NCBI GenBank assembly: GCA_014529385.2
Contig: CM043953.1
Coordinates: 75,773,372 to 75,837,371 of the forward strand
Direction: 5' to 3'
DNA length: 64,000 nucleotides
From: Adiantum capillus-veneris
Taxonomy: Eukaryota; Streptophyta; Polypodiopsida; Polypodiales; Pteridaceae
In this document: positions 1-12,140 of the stretch, piece by piece
Position numbering within the stretch: position 1 is the first letter of the stretch
Layout: each line of letters opens with the position of its first letter
Program-made: the position numbers and the translations under genes
The notes under the pieces: generated by a model
The model's database searches: none
What the model was told of the DNA's origin: nothing
The model's input: only the letters and a program-made list of their open reading frames with translations

Positions 1-22
1 TTCACTTCTAAAAGTTACTAGA

Positions 23-949
23 ATGGCTGACAATAGTAAAGAGAGTGAAATTAATGTTGATAACTTTGATTTTGCTCATGAGCAAGCTACTAATGATGCT
101 TCAATGCTTGTTAACTATCTTGTTACTAGGCTTCAACAAGCCATGGGCAATCCATCTCTCCAAAGTGAAGTGCAACGGCAACTTCGTGCTCATGGGATTC
201 TCCAAGCTCATCACCATGACGAGAGAACACCTAGGAAGCCTCCTTGTGAGACTACCAAATGAGGTCTCTCTCCGATTCGGGAAGAAGAAGAGAATCCATA
301 TGAAGGGCTCAAGAATTTACTTGTTGATGATGCATCTCCTTCCCAAAGGAGAACTCAAGAGCCTCCACCGAAGGAACGAGAAAGAAGCGAGTCTCCCGCC
401 ACCTCGGCGGAGATGGCTCCACGAAGACGGCGGGCTAAATGCTCTCCATCACCACCAAAGCGGAGAAGACCATCATATTCTTCTCCCCACCACAATTCAA
501 AGAGGGATGATAAAAAGCAAGAGAAGAAAAAGGCGAGAAAGAGGACACCCTCTTCTCCATCTTCTTCATCCTCTTCCTCTTATGAAAACTATGGTGAAGA
601 TGACAAAGATCAAGACAAGAAAAAGGCGAGAAAGAGGTCACCCTCTTCTCCACCTTCTTCAAATTCTTCACCCTCTGAAGAAAGTGATGGTGCAACCTTT
701 GAACCATCAAAAAGAAGAGGCCATAGGAAATCCTATGCTGCATGGAAGAGGTCGTCCAAGTTGAAGAAATTCAAAGAGGGAGGTAAGAGCATCTCTTTCC
801 TTACCTATGATGGTACCTTTGGTGCTACGGACAAAGTCTTGGCCTTTATCCAGCAACTCGATGCGGCGTTTGGAGATGAGGGCTTCACGGAGTCCTCTAA
901 GCTACGCCATGTAGCTATGCACTTTCAAAAGTCCGCCAGACAATGGTGA
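23..949 (+). pseudogene. gag: gag of chromovirus copy A, one in-frame stop, 3' part deleted
   Basis: The frame starts MADNSKESEINVDNFDF and reads about 308 codons with one internal TGA at 260-262. Copies B and C have an Arg codon (AGA) there, so this is probably a point mutation. The middle is a basic, Ser-rich linker (RKRSPSSP-type repeats). The C-terminal part, SFLTYDGTFGATDKV, matches the capsid-like segment of copies B and C. The frame ends at TGA after ARQW. The CCHC zinc knuckle present in the other copies is absent because sequence is deleted between about 1025 and 1030. Gag would form the cytoplasmic particle; this copy cannot make a full one. Confidence 0.85.
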
Positions 950-1009
950 TCTAGCCTACGAGCCAATGGTGAAGCCCCATGAACATGGAAAGCTTTAAGA
1001 GCTTCCATT

Positions 1010-2716
1010 ATGAAGCAGTTTTTGGCCGATGTTAAATTTCTTGAAAGGAGAATCTCCTTTAAGTTCAGGGAAAAAGACATGTATAGAGATGCTAAGGAAA
1101 TGGGTAACACCATCCCCATTGTACATACACCAGCTTTCAACAAGTCAATAAAGAGCTCTATTTCCGTGTACGTGATTTTTGTTAAAGATTCTCAAAATGA
1201 ACCTAATGCTTTAACAAAAGAAAATAAAAGCAACCAAAAGGAATTAGAGTTATCCAATTTTCTCAAGGGGTTTCAAGATGTTTTTATTGACGACATCCCT
1301 TGTGAGCTACCTCCTAAACGAGGTAATGATGACCATGCAATTGAACTTCTTCCAGGAATTTCACCGCCTAATAAAACTCCTTATAGAGTTTCTCAACCTC
1401 AACAAGAGGAGATTATGCGGCAAGTGCATGAGTTAGTTGAGAAGGGCATGGTTAGGCCTAGCTCATCTCCATTTTGCTCACCTGTGCTATTAGTGCAAAA
1501 GAAAGACGGCACATATCGTATGTGTGTCGACTATAGAGCACTAAATAGTATCACTATCAAAAATAGGTGTCCCGTTCCATGGGTAGAAGACCTATTTGAT
1601 AAGCTACAAGGATCGACCTACTTCAGTACGGTTGACCTAAAGAGTGGCTATCATCAAATAAGGATACTTGATCAAGACATTGTAAAGACCGCATTTCGTA
1701 CTACATTTGGTCTTTACGAATACATTGTCATGCCTTTTGGCTTGACCAATGCACCAGCCACATTCAACCGCTTGATGGAGAAGCTGTTCAGGCCTCATCG
1801 AACCTTCACTGGAGTGTTCTTTGATGATATTATCATCTACTCTAATTCATTGGAGGAACACAAGCAACACCTCCAGGTAATATTTCAAGTTTTAAGAGAG
1901 AATAAACTTTATGTTAATCGAAAGAAAAGTGAATTTTTCTTGCAAGAGATTCAGTATTTAGGTCACATTATCTCTCAAGATGGCATCCAAATGGATCCAT
2001 CCAAGTTAGAGGTAATAAAAGGATGGCCTAAACCAAGGAATCTTCATGAACTAAGAAGCTTTATAGGTATGTGCCCATACTATAGACGCTTCATAGAAAA
2101 GTTCTCACAAATTGCGGGACCATTACATGACCTAACAAAGAAAAGCGTTGGGTATACATGGTCTGCTAAGGAGAACAATGCTTTTGAAAAGCTTAAAGAA
2201 AAGCTTATCTCTCAACCTGTGCTTACACTACCGGATCTCTCAAAACCATTTGAGGTCCAATGTGATGCTTGTGGTGATTGCCTTGGAGCTGTTTTGCTCC
2301 AAGAAGGGCACACCATAGGCTATGAGAGCCGAAGGCTCGACCCTGTTGAGCAAGATCTAGGCATATACGAAAAGGAACTCCTTGCAGTTCTACATGCCTT
2401 AGACTCATGGAAGAACTATTTATTGGGGACTCCTTTCATTCTGCGAACGGATCACCAAAGTCTTAAGTACTTCATGACGCAGACCAAGCTCTCCGACAAA
2501 CAAATGAGGTGGGCAAATTTCCTTTCGCAATTTCATTTTCATATTGCTCACATTGCTGGCAAGCATAATCAAGTAGCTGATGCACTCTCAAGACGGCAGA
2601 GAGTGAATGCGGTTTCCATAGCAACTCACAATGATCTATCTTCAATGATAGATGAGTATGCTATTGACCCAGATTTTAGAGATGTGATTTCAGCCCTTGC
2701 ATTAGGGAAGAAGTAA
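1010..2716 (+). pseudogene. pol: pol of copy A: protease tail, reverse transcriptase, RNase H
   Basis: The 568-codon frame begins with a fused gag/protease junction (MKQFLADVKFLERR): gag text runs straight into the protease C-terminus, so the frame start is a deletion scar and not a native start. RT covers roughly residues 95-340 with VDYRALNSITIKN, LPxxGxxHxI-type spacing, MPFGLTNAPATFNRLM and the catalytic FFDDIIIYS. RNase H follows: QCDACGDCLGAVLLQ, then EKELLAVLHAL and RTDHQSLKY, ending in HNQVADALSRR. All expected acidic residues of RT are present. A TAA at 2714-2716 separates it from integrase, where copy B reads through in frame (KKEEPFTLQDG). The best preserved RT of the window, but part of an incomplete polyprotein. 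Confidence 0.92.
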
Positions 2717-3366
2717 GAACCATTTACTTTACAAGATGGTTATCTTCTCTATGGCAATAGACTATGCGTTACTAACTCACTACGTGAGAAAGTAATGTAT
2801 GAATCTCATGCTCCACCTTATGCGGGGCATAGAGGGATTCATTCTACATTAAAGGGAATTGAAACATATTTCTATTGGCCTACCATGAAAGTTAACATAC
2901 AAGAGTATGTTTCCAAATGTGTGGTATGCCAAAAGACAAAATTTGATAGAGGGAAGCAACTTGGATTGCTTCAACCCTTGCCAATCCCTAATTCACCATG
3001 GGAGAGCATATCCATGGATTTTATCTTTGGATTGCCTAAGTCTATCCATGGGAATACAGGAATATGGACGATAGTAGACTGGTTTAGTAAACAAGCTCAT
3101 TTTATACCTGTCAAAAAGACTATCAAAGCCCATCAAATGGAAACCCTCTTTATTTCACAAATTTTCAAGTACCATGGCTTGCCCATGTCCATAGTGTCGG
3201 ATAGAGATCCTAGAATGACCAGTAATTTCTGGAAGGGTCTCTTTGAGAATTTAGGGACAAGGCTAAATTTCTCTTCGGCCTATCATCTACAAACGGATGG
3301 CCAAAGTGAAAGATCAAAGATCCCAATGGGAGAAGTAGTTACCCTTAGTGGAGTATGCTTACAATA
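2717..3366 (+). pseudogene. integrase of chromovirus copy A
   Basis: Continues in the RT-RNase H frame after the TAA (EPFTLQDGYLLYGNRL). The HHCC zinc-binding module is visible: H of ESHAPPYAGH, then SKCVVCQKTK. The catalytic core shows the first Asp in ISMDFIFGLP, the second in IVSDRDPRM and the Glu in TDGQSER, with 35 residues between the last two (DD35E). Right after that Glu about 60 bases found in copy B are missing, shifting the frame and ending the ORF at 3365. The core residues survive; the following helix does not. Confidence 0.88.
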
Positions 3367-4046
3367 ACAATGTACATACTTCCACGGGAAAAGCACCTTT
3401 CGAGGTAATTGAGGGAAGATCAAAAAGTCCCTTGCTACTTAAGGTACATGGGAAGATCTTCGCTGCAGATGAGTATAGCCGAGACCTACAAGAATATTTC
3501 CAAAAGATTAAGAATGCTATCTCTATCTCACAGCAAAGGCAAAAGGCTGCTGCTGACAAGCACAGAAGAGCCCAAGCCTTTAAATAAAACGATTGGGTCT
3601 TGTTAAAGTTTCCCAAGGCTCGATTAAGGCACACAACGGGCAAGAATCCTACGGGTCACCAAAAGTACTATGCTAAACTAGCAAAAAGGTACTATGGTCC
3701 CTTTCAGATTCTTAGGCCAATCAATGAGATGGCCTATCAACTCAAGTTGCCCAATCATTGGCTCATACACAATGCTTTTCATGTGAGCCTATTAAAGCCT
3801 TACAAAGGAGAGCCACCTCAAGAACCAACTATTGAAGACCCACCGGAGATCGAGGACCAAGAAGAGGTGTTGCAGCCCGAGTCCATTCTCCGACATGAAG
3901 ACAAGGTACTAAGAGGCGGTAAGACTATCCGACAATATCTTATTAAGTTTAAAAATTATCCTTTTGAAGATGCTAGATGGATGCAAGGCATACAATTAAA
4001 GGATAACCTAAACCTTGTCAATGCTTACAATGCTTCCCAAGAGTAA
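3348..4046 (+). pseudogene. integrase C-terminus and degenerate chromodomain, copy A
   Basis: The text resumes as EYAYNNNVHTSTGKAPFEV and runs to a TAA at 3585-3587 (AFK*NDWVLLKFPK), then continues in the same sense to a final TAA at 4044-4046. It includes the GPF/Y-like segment (KRYYGPFQIL, LPNHWLIHNAFHVSLLKPY) and a chromodomain-like end (PESILRHEDKVLRGGKT, IKFKNYPFEDARWM). Aromatic cage residues are only partly present. In chromoviruses this module targets integration to marked chromatin; here it is a fossil. Confidence 0.82.
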
Positions 4047-4402
4047 GCAAATGTACAAAATGTTAAAAATGAACAAAATTTTTGTCTTATAAGACTCTCT
4101 TTTTCTTTATTTGTGCACAAAAATGAAGTAGTATGCATGCTTAGATCAAGTTTGTGGAGACGACGTCTCCCAAACACCAAGTAGAGCTTGTCACTCTACT
4201 ATGGAAGACTGATAGGACTGATGTGCAGACATGCTTGCGGTAGCCTCAGGCTCTCAAGCGCCAAATGGACTAGTCATCCATTATGGAATGATGTCATAGG
4301 GTAACATAGGGATCCTCTACCCGCTAAGAAAAGGACTCATGAACATGCTTTATCTTCTCTACACCATAGTCGAGGACGACTATGATTTCAAGAGAGAGGT
4401 AA
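4047..4402 (+). other. 3' untranslated region and polypurine tract, copy A
   Basis: No coding text. It matches the equivalent non-coding stretches of copies B and C (AGTATGCATGCTTA and CTATGATTTCAAGAG blocks). It ends in the purine-rich AAGAGAGAGGTAA just before the LTR start, the expected primer for plus-strand synthesis. Confidence 0.7.
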
Positions 4403-4779
4403 TGTCATAATAATCAATAACTAATTCTCCTAAATGATTTTCTCATATTAAATTGATCATTTAATGTGGGGAAGGCCAGGGGAGAAAAAGCTAGAATATT
4501 GGTTAAGCTAGCAGACCGGCCACAGTAGGGATCCAAAGGAGGGAAAATAGGGATCCAAAGGGGGGGCCATCTGCAAAAGAGCCATGTGTAACAATGGGCT
4601 AAAAAGACCCTAAGGTTCAGCCCATTAAGACTTCCAAAATGCTAAGGTTCCAAAATTCAAAGGTTGTGTCCAAAGGTCAACCCTAGGGAAAATTGAATGC
4701 TTTGTGTGTGCCCTAAAAGTCTTTGCACATCCCTACATGGGAGGGGGCGAGCCCTAAAGGTAGGGGATGAGAGAGAAAG

Positions 4780-4826
<47 letters not shown>

Positions 4827-6018
4827 CTCCCTTTACACAAAGGGAATGAGGGACACATGTTAGCTCCCTAGGCCAGATGCCCACAAGGTGTGCCCAATTT
4901 CGATTGGATGACCCTTGAAGTGGACCAATGAGAATTAAGCTAGAGTAAATCTAGTTTAATTAATTTTAAAACATTTAATAAAAGAAACCAATGAGAATTA
5001 AGTCTCCTAGAAGACTATTGGGCAGTCTCCCAAGGGGTCCAATGAGCATTCAGGAGCCCCATGGCTTGCCTGATTCCTATTGGCCAGGAGGCAAAGGGGT
5101 CCAATGAGAGTTTAGTTTAATTATTTAATTACCTAAAGCTCTCACAAAAGGGGAAAGGGGGACACATGTCAGAAGGCTATCACTTATGCTGCTTAATTGT
5201 AATTGGCTTGACTGGGGGAGGGCCAATGAGGCTGCAGCAAGAGCAATTAGCAAGAGGGCTCGCCCAAGAGAGAGAGGGGGCTGATTTTTGCAAGGCATTA
5301 TCACACACACACTCACACAAGCTCATGTGTGAAGAAAGAGAAGACTATCTCTTCCCAAGCTTTAATGGAGAACTCATCACCTACTCCAAGCTTGTGAGAT
5401 AGAAGCCTACATCAACACTCTCTTGGCATGTGGATGCAAATCCAACCAAGAGCCAAGCTTCAATGCATGCTCATCTCCTCTACCAAGCTAATTACTAAGC
5501 TAAGCTATGCTACATATGAGTGATTATGTGAGGAGATGTACATCTTTCTCGTAAGATACTCCTTCTTCCTCTCAATCTACTCTCATACCCTGCTAGCTCT
5601 CACCATCTTCGAAGGTGTCTGAGGTCTTGGGTCTGAGAACGGGGATAATTCAATTTGTGTTTGATTAAGTGTTTTGCTTAGTGCATGAAGCTTCCATCTT
5701 CATTGCACTAGCTAGTCTTGAAGGAACACAAAGAATTGTATTGTACAATGTCTCTCTTGATGGGAGAAACCATAATACAAAGCCTTTTGGAGGGGGGACC
5801 GGCTCCATGCAAATCCGGTCCTCAACTGTTGTCAATAGCTTAATTTCTCTCTCTTTTGAAAGTATTGTTGATGCTATCTAACTAGGTGTTATGCTTTTTG
5901 TTGCTCTCTCCACCCAAGCACTCTTGTAATTCTCATTAGGAATCTATTCTAATGAAATGCCCACTATGTTCATGCTAATTTCCGCTACACATAAGTTATT
6001 AGGCCATTAAATATTACA
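4403..6018 (+). repeat. 3' LTR of chromovirus copy A
   Basis: Begins TGTCATAATAATC directly after the polypurine tract and ends ATATTACA, giving the TG...CA boundaries (1616 bp). The body aligns with the LTRs of copies B and C: the block near 4430 (GATTTTCTCATATTAA), the CCATTGG-like spaced blocks, CTCTCATACCCTGCTAGC and the GGGACCGGCTCC block. A pure (CA)n tract of about 45 bases lies at 4780-4824, where copy B has (CT)n(CA)n. The end at 6018 is inferred by alignment with copy B. Confidence 0.75.
4780..4824. repeat. (CA)n microsatellite inside LTR A
   Basis: About 22 CA units at the same LTR position that carries (CT)n(CA)n in copies B and C. Confidence 0.95.
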
Positions 6019-6155
6019 ATTTGTGTAGTCTTTGTTGGTCCTACCCCATCATGCTTCACACTATAGTCTTCCCATATTTAATCGCATCATCCACATGTTC
6101 TTCATATGCACAATCACTAAAGGTGTTTCCAAAAGCATCATCACAAAAACTCAAG
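6019..6155. other. Spacer between copies A and B
   Basis: 137 bases between the end of LTR A and the start of LTR B. No coding or structural signal seen. The last five bases (TCAAG, 6151-6155) are the left target-site duplication of copy B. Confidence 0.5.
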
Positions 6156-6939
6156 TGTCATAAAATTTAATATCTAACAACCCAAATGACTTTCTCATAT
6201 TAAGCTGATCGTTTAATGTGGGAAAACAAACTAGAACAAGAGTTAGAATATAGACATGTTCTTATGGATCTATCTCAGCACGGGACCAAAGTCAATGGGT
6301 CCAAATGAGAGGTGGACTCTCAAAGAGAAATGCTAGCTAATGGAGCTTGGAAGACCTTAGGGTTAGATTCATTAAAGACCTCCAAAGGATAGTGTTAAAA
6401 GTCCTTAGACCTAACACCTTAGGCTAGGGTTGAGCTTGAGGTGGGAACCTAACCCAAGCTTGAGGTGCTTGTCATGCTTGTTGCTGACTAAGGTTCTTGA
6501 GGGGTTTCATGACTAAGGTGCTCAAGGGGTGAGATGTTCCCAAATTTAACATGCATCCCTACACAAGGGGGGGCGAGCCCTACAATTAGGGGCATGAGAG
6601 AGAACACATACACATACACACACACTCAAGGCAAGCCAAGTCCAAAGAGGCAAAAAGGACACATGTCAAGTTCCTCCCCATGTTGCCCTCATAAAGTGCC
6701 TAAAGTCTATTGGTTGACCTCTAAAGGGGTCCAATGAGAATTTAGTTTATTTAAATAATTATCTAAGCATTATCAAGCCCTCTCTCTCAAAGGGGTAAGG
6801 AGGACACTTGTCCAAATGCTACCCTTGTTGCTTGATATGCACTAAGCATGTGATTCTCTAGGCTTGTAGGGGTTCAATCAAATTCAAGGATGAGCTACAA
6901 GGATGGGTCGACCAAAGCAAGGTGGGGGTGTTCTTGGGG

Positions 6940-7034
<95 letters not shown>

Positions 7035-7710
7035 CTCTCATTCTCACTTTGTGAAAGTCCAAGAACTCCATCTCCTTCTCCAAGCTTGAGAATTTGAGAG
7101 CCTACATCAACAAATCTTGGCTATGAAATGCAAATCCAACCAAGAGCCATGCTTCAATGCTATGCTAGCCATCTTCTTCATCTCCATTACTATGCTATGC
7201 TAAGCTCTATGAGTAATGGTATGAGAGGAAACTATTTATTTCTCGTAAGAATACTCCTTCTTCCTCTTCCCTGCCCTCATTCCCTGCTAGCTCTCTCCAC
7301 GAAGGTGTCTGAGGTGTTGGGATTGAGGCTGGGGACAAGTTAATGCTTTCATTTAGCTTAGTTACGGGCATAATTGTGGTGCATGAAGCTCTCTATCTTC
7401 ATTGCACCATCAAGGTCTCAAGGAACACAAAGCTTGTATTGTACCAAGTCTCTCTTCAAGGGAGAAGCTATAATGCAAAAGCCTTTTGGAGGGGGGGCCG
7501 GCTCCACATAAATTCAGTCCTGAATTGTTGTCAAGTTCTATAATTCTCTCTCTTGCAAAGTATTGTTCATGCCAAGTTAATTAAGTATAATGGTTATGTT
7601 GCTACCTCTAATCAAGTTCACCCTCTATTTTCTCAGAGTATTCTCATAAAAATATTCACTATAGTTTTTAATTCCGTTATTCTCAATGTTCATAGTCCAT
7701 TCCCATTACA
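6156..7710 (+). repeat. 5' LTR of copy B
   Basis: Starts TGTCATAAAATTTAATATC and ends CCCATTACA immediately before the primer-binding site (1555 bp). It carries a large (CT)n(CA)n tract at 6943-7032 and a short minisatellite built on a GACTAAGGTGCTT unit near 6485-6530. Confidence 0.88.
6943..7032. repeat. (CT)n(CA)n compound microsatellite in 5' LTR B
   Basis: About 28 CT units followed directly by about 16 CA units. The partner 3' LTR has only about 20 bases here (near 13961-13983), so the tract has expanded or contracted since insertion. Confidence 0.95.
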
Positions 7711-7711
7711 T

Positions 7712-7723
7712 TGGTATCATAGC
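7712..7723 (+). other. Primer-binding site of copy B (tRNA-iMet type)
   Basis: TGGTATCATAGC, one base after the LTR end, differs at one base from the classic plant TGGTATCAGAGC, the complement of the initiator Met tRNA 3' end. Copy C has TAGTATCAGAGC at 47192-47203. Confidence 0.8.
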
Positions 7724-8117
7724 TGTTGGTTTCTCTTTTCTTGATTAAGAAGAGAGGTCCTTAAGTTATCCATGAAAGGTTGGACATGTTCATTGCAAGA
7801 GGGTCAGTGGGATAGGGATCTATTATCTTGGTTGAAAGGGACGTAGTTCGAGGTACACCGTTGGGAACTATAGGCTTGATAATGGAGTCTCTCGAGGCTT
7901 GTCTTTGTCTTAACAACTATTGAGCTACTAGCAAGCTGAACAGGAGCCATAATCAATCAGGAAATGGTAGATCCTCTCCACTACTCTTTGCAATCAACAG
8001 TCTCTTAACCACGGGTGTGGCTACTTGAGAGCTAATTTTCAAAGGTAAAGAAGAGTAGCAACTAAGGTTTTTGAGGGTACCAAAGCACAAAGTAGTATAT
8101 AAATAAGCTTAATTAGC

Positions 8118-9460
8118 ATGGTTCAAAATTATAAAGAGAGTAGAATGAATATTAACAATTTTGATTTTTCATATAAAGTTGCTACTAATCATGCCCAATG
8201 TTTGTGAACTATCTTGTTACTAAGTTGCAACAAGCTAAGGGCAACCTTGCCTTGCAATCCAAATTTACCCAACAACTTTGTGCTTATGGGATCCCCCTAC
8301 CTCTCCAAGAAGACAGAGAGCTTAGGAAGCCTCTTGTTGAGACTTCCAAAAGAAGACTCTCTCTGAGAAGAGAAGAGGAGGAATCCAATGAACAAGAAAG
8401 AAGTGAATCTCTGAATTCCTTTGAAGATGTTGCTCCACGAAGATGGTGGTTTTGATGATCCCCAACTCTTCCCAAGAGGAAAAGATTATCTTATAGTCCT
8501 TCTCCTCGTCACTCTGAAAGGGAAGAGAGGAAACAAAGGAATAGAAAGGCAAGAAAGAGGTCACCCTCTGCTCCTTCTTCTTCACCTTCCTCCTCTTCCG
8601 ACAAAAGTAGCAGTTATTCTCCTAGAGAATACAAGAGGAGAGGGCATCACAAATCCTACCCTGCTTGGAAAAGGTCCCAAAAGCTTAAGAAGTTCAAAGA
8701 GGGAGGAAAGAGCATCTCTTTTCTCACCTATGATGGCACCTTTGGTGCTACGACAAAGTATTGGCCTTCATCCAGCAATTTGATGCGGCCTTTGGAGGCG
8801 AGGGCTTCACAGAGTCCTCCAAGCTACACCATGTAGCTATGAAGTTTTAAAAATTTGCTCGTCAATGGTGGGCTAGTCTCCGCGGGAATGGCGGAGCCCC
8901 AAGGACATGGAAAACTCTATGAGTTTCCATAATGAAGCAATTCCTTGCAAGCAATGCCAAGGACAAAGTGCTTATTGAATGGATAAGCTTGAAGCTACTC
9001 TCCACAAGTCTATCCACAAATATGTAGAGTTTTGGGATTTACATATCAAAGCTACAGTCTTTCAAAAGATAAACTTCACCGAGAAAAAGCAATAATTTTG
9101 TGCGGGATTACCTGAAGAAATGGCCAAGTATCTCAACTCCCAACGGCCTGGTTCTATCATCAAAGTCATCCACCAACTATGGTTGCATCTCGTATCTATT
9201 TCCAACAAGGGTCTAAAAGGAATGCCAAGCCCATGGAAAACAAACATTGAAACTTGATGCAAAGGGGAAGAACAATGCTCAAAGTTATTCTCAAGGCAAT
9301 TCCAACAACAACAACAACAACAAGACCAAGGAGAAAGGAGTTTAGAAAGGTAAAATCAAACTCTCTCTTGAAAATCTAGAGGCTTTGAGTAAAGATCACA
9401 AATGCTTTAAGTGTGGGGAGCAAGGACACGGCTATCGTTCTTGCCTCAAAGAAATGACCG
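8118..9460 (+). pseudogene. gag: gag of chromovirus copy B with CCHC zinc knuckle
   Basis: The start at 8118 (MVQNYKESRMNINNFDF) aligns with copy A. A frameshift near 8197 moves the text to FVNYLVTKLQQAKGN. Further shifts occur through the basic, Ser-rich linker (PSAPSSSPSSSS-like) and the capsid-like part, with a stop near 8848. The nucleocapsid knuckle is clear at about 9402-9446: CFKCGEQGHGYRSC, spacing C-x2-C-x4-H-x4-C, which binds the RNA genome. No continuous frame remains. Confidence 0.85.
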
Positions 9461-9977
9461 CAATGAAACTCCTAGAGATTCCATGATTGAAGCTCCAAAA
9501 GAGGATGCTCATTGCAAAGGATCATCCCTTTCATATGCTTGGGGGAAGGTGAGGGATCATGATGCCTTCATCCTATTTGATCGTGGCTCTACTCACAACT
9601 TCATATCAACGAAGTTGGGCATACAAGCTTTCGAGATGGGAGATATTGTAATAGCTAATGGATCTTTTAAGGGACAACAAGCGTCCATTACTCCATTGAT
9701 TCGGAAGAGTCTTCATGTCCAAAACTACATCAACAAAGACTTTTTCATCTCTCCTCTCCAACATGAGGATGTTATCCTAGGGGCACAAAGGTTCAACCGC
9801 ATGACTATCAACATGAAGTTCCTTGAAAGGAGAATCTACTTCACCTGCAGGGAAAAGAGCATGTATATAGATGCTAATGAGTCCGATCGTACTACATCAC
9901 TTGTAATTTCACCTACTTTTGATAAGTCAATGAAAATTTTCCTCGTACATGATTTTTGTCAAAGAGTCTCTAGATGA
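9461..9977 (+). pseudogene. Retropepsin-like protease of copy B
   Basis: The peptide shows the protease signature as FILFDRGSTHNFIS; the active-site triplet expected as D-S/T-G reads D-R-G, and the flap and tail (DVILGAQRFNRMTINMKFLE) follow. The hydrophobic IL-G motif near the end supports the aspartic protease fold. The frame stops at 9977 before the RT. The change at the active site suggests it would not cleave. Confidence 0.75.
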
Positions 9978-10019
9978 TGCTAATGTTTTAACAAAACAAA
10001 GTGGTAGGAATCAAGGATA

Positions 10020-11400
10020 ATTAGACTTATCTACTTTTATAAATAGATTCCAAGATGTATTTATCAATGACATCCCTATGGAGTTACCTCCAAAACAAGG
10101 GGATGATGACCATATGATTCTACCTGGGAGCTCACCGCTATTAGACCTCCTTATAGAGTTTCTCGAGCTCAACAAGAGGAGATTATGAGGCAAGTGCACA
10201 AGCCGGTAGACAAGGGGATGGTGAGGCCTAGCTCCTCTCCCTTTTGTTCACCAATCGTTTTTGTGGAAAAGAAAGATGATACATATTGCATTTGTGTGGA
10301 CTGTCAATCACTGAATCATATCACTATCAAAAACAAATTTCTTGTACCGTGGATAGAAGGTCTGTTTGATAAGCTACAAGGTTCAATCTACTTCAGTAAA
10401 ATTGACCTTAAAAGTGTCTATTATCAAATAAGGATAGTGAATGAAGATATCGTAAAGACCGCGTTTCGTACAACATTTGGTCTTTATGAATATCTTGTCA
10501 TGCCTTTTGGTTTGACAAATTCTCCACCCATGTTCAACCGTCTAATGGAGAAAATATTTAGACCCTACCGCAAGTTCATTGGAGTGTTCTTCGACAACAT
10601 TATCATCTACTCCAAATCTTTGGAGGAGCATAAGCAACACCTCCAGGTATTTTTTTCAAGCTATGAGGGAGAATAAAATTTTCATTAACCAAAAGGAGTG
10701 AATGTTTTCTCCAAGAGAGTCAATACCTAGGTCATATTATCTCTCAAGATGGTATCCATATGGATCCAACCAAGCTTGAGGTAATAAAAGGATGGCCTAA
10801 CCCAAGGAATCTGTATGAGCTACAAAGCTTTATTGATATGTGTGCATACTATAGATGATTCATAGGTAAATTCTCCCAAATATTAAGACCACTACATGAC
10901 TTGACCAAGAAAAAAGTTTATATATGGACTGCTAAAGAGAAAAGTGCTTTTGAGAAGCTTAAAGAAAATATTACCTCTCAACCCGTACTTACACTATCGG
11001 ATCTCTCAAAACCATTTGAGGTCCAATGGGATGCTTGTGGAGATTGCCTTGGAGCAGTTTTTCTTCAATAAGGGCATGCCATAGCATATGAGATTCGAAG
11101 ACTCAATTCTGAAGAGCAAGCATTGGGCATCTACGAGAAGGAGATACTAGTTGTCCTACATGCTCTTGACACTGGAAGCACTATCTATTGGGGACTCCAT
11201 TCATCTTACGAGCGAACCACCAAAGTCTTAAGTACTTCATGATGCAAACTAAGCTCTCCAACAAACAAATGATGTGGGAAAATTTTATTTTGCAATTTAA
11301 TTTTCATATTGCTGGTAAGCATAATCATGGCCGATGCATTATTACAACTATCGAGGGCAAATGCAATGTCTATAACAACTCACAATGATCTATCTTATAT
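10020..11400 (+). pseudogene. pol: Reverse transcriptase and RNase H of copy B
   Basis: RT text is continuous from about 10185 to 10676 (KGMVRPSSSPFCSPIVFVEKK, VMPFGLTNSPPMFNRLM). The catalytic box reads FFDNIIIYS, so the second Asp is Asn, which would abolish polymerisation. A frameshift at about 10655 and stops near 10700 and 10858 break the thumb. RNase H text follows (QWDACGDCLGAVF, EKEILVVLHAL, HQSLKYFMMQTKLS), with a stop after FLQ and a shift near 11180. Confidence 0.88.
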
Positions 11401-12140
11401 GATAGATGAGTATGCTACTGACCCTAATTTTAAAGACATAATGTCAGCCCTTGCCTTAGGGAAGAAAGAGGAACCATTCACCTTGCAGGATGGTTATCGT
11501 TCCCATGGCAATAGGCTATGTGTTAATCACTTTCTTCATGATAAAGTCATGTATGAATCGCATGCTCCTCCCTATGTGGGGCATAGAGGGATTCAACCTA
11601 CTCTTTGAGGAGTAGAGATGTATTTTTATTGGCCCACCATGAAAGTGGACATACAAGAGTATCTTTCCAAATGTGTGGTATGCCAAATGACCAAGTATGA
11701 TAGGGGGAAACAACCTGGATTACTCCATCTATTACCAATCTCTAATTCGCCATGGGAGATTATATCCATGGATTTAATCTTTGGATTACCCAAGTCTATC
11801 CATGGGAATACGGGATTATGGACAATAGTCGATAGGTTTAGCAAGAAATCACACTTTATTCCTATCAAAAAGACTATTAAGTCACACCAAATGGCAACCC
11901 TCTTCATATCTCAGATTTTCAAGCACCATGGATTGCCAACATCCATTGTGTCAGATAGAGATACTAGAATGACCAATAATTTTTGGAAATGTCTCTTTGA
12001 AAATCTAGGTACAAGGTTGAATTTCTCTTCGGCCTATCACTCACAAATGGATGGCCAAAGTGAGATATCTAACCTTATGATTCTCGATCTACTAAAGACT
12101 TATGTTATAGAAGTAGATCAACATTCACAATGGGAAATTA
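11401..12140 (+). pseudogene. Integrase of copy B
   Basis: The zinc module (ESHAPPYVGHRG, then SKCVVCQMTKYD) is split by a stop at about 11608 between the His and Cys pairs. The core keeps all three acidic residues: ISMDLIFGLP, IVSDRDTRM and MDGQSE, with 35 residues between the last two. The helix after the Glu (ISNLMILDLLKTYVIEVDQ), deleted in copy A, is present here. Confidence 0.88.

Larger units (their letters stand above)
1..6018 (+). mobile_element. Ty3/gypsy chromovirus copy A (5' part outside window)
   Basis: Internal region in the order gag, protease remnant, reverse transcriptase, RNase H, integrase and degenerate chromodomain, followed by a 3' LTR. The order RT-RNaseH-IN and the C-terminal chromodomain place it in the chromovirus lineage of Ty3/gypsy. 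The 5' LTR and primer site lie left of the window. Copies B (6156-14661) and C (46205-52893) are the same family, judged by near-identical peptides throughout. Copy A has lost the gag zinc knuckle and most of the protease by deletion but keeps the best RT-RNase H frame of the three. Confidence 0.9.

Noticed and set aside
435..743. Minus-strand open frame over gag of copy A
   Set aside because: Antisense to the basic, Ser-rich gag linker; no family features.
6895..7097. Open frames rich in Ser-Leu or Arg-Glu over CT/CA tracts (also at 20835, 21135, 25390, 36037, 41657, 42718, 43167, 46447)
   Set aside because: Translations of simple repeats, not genes.
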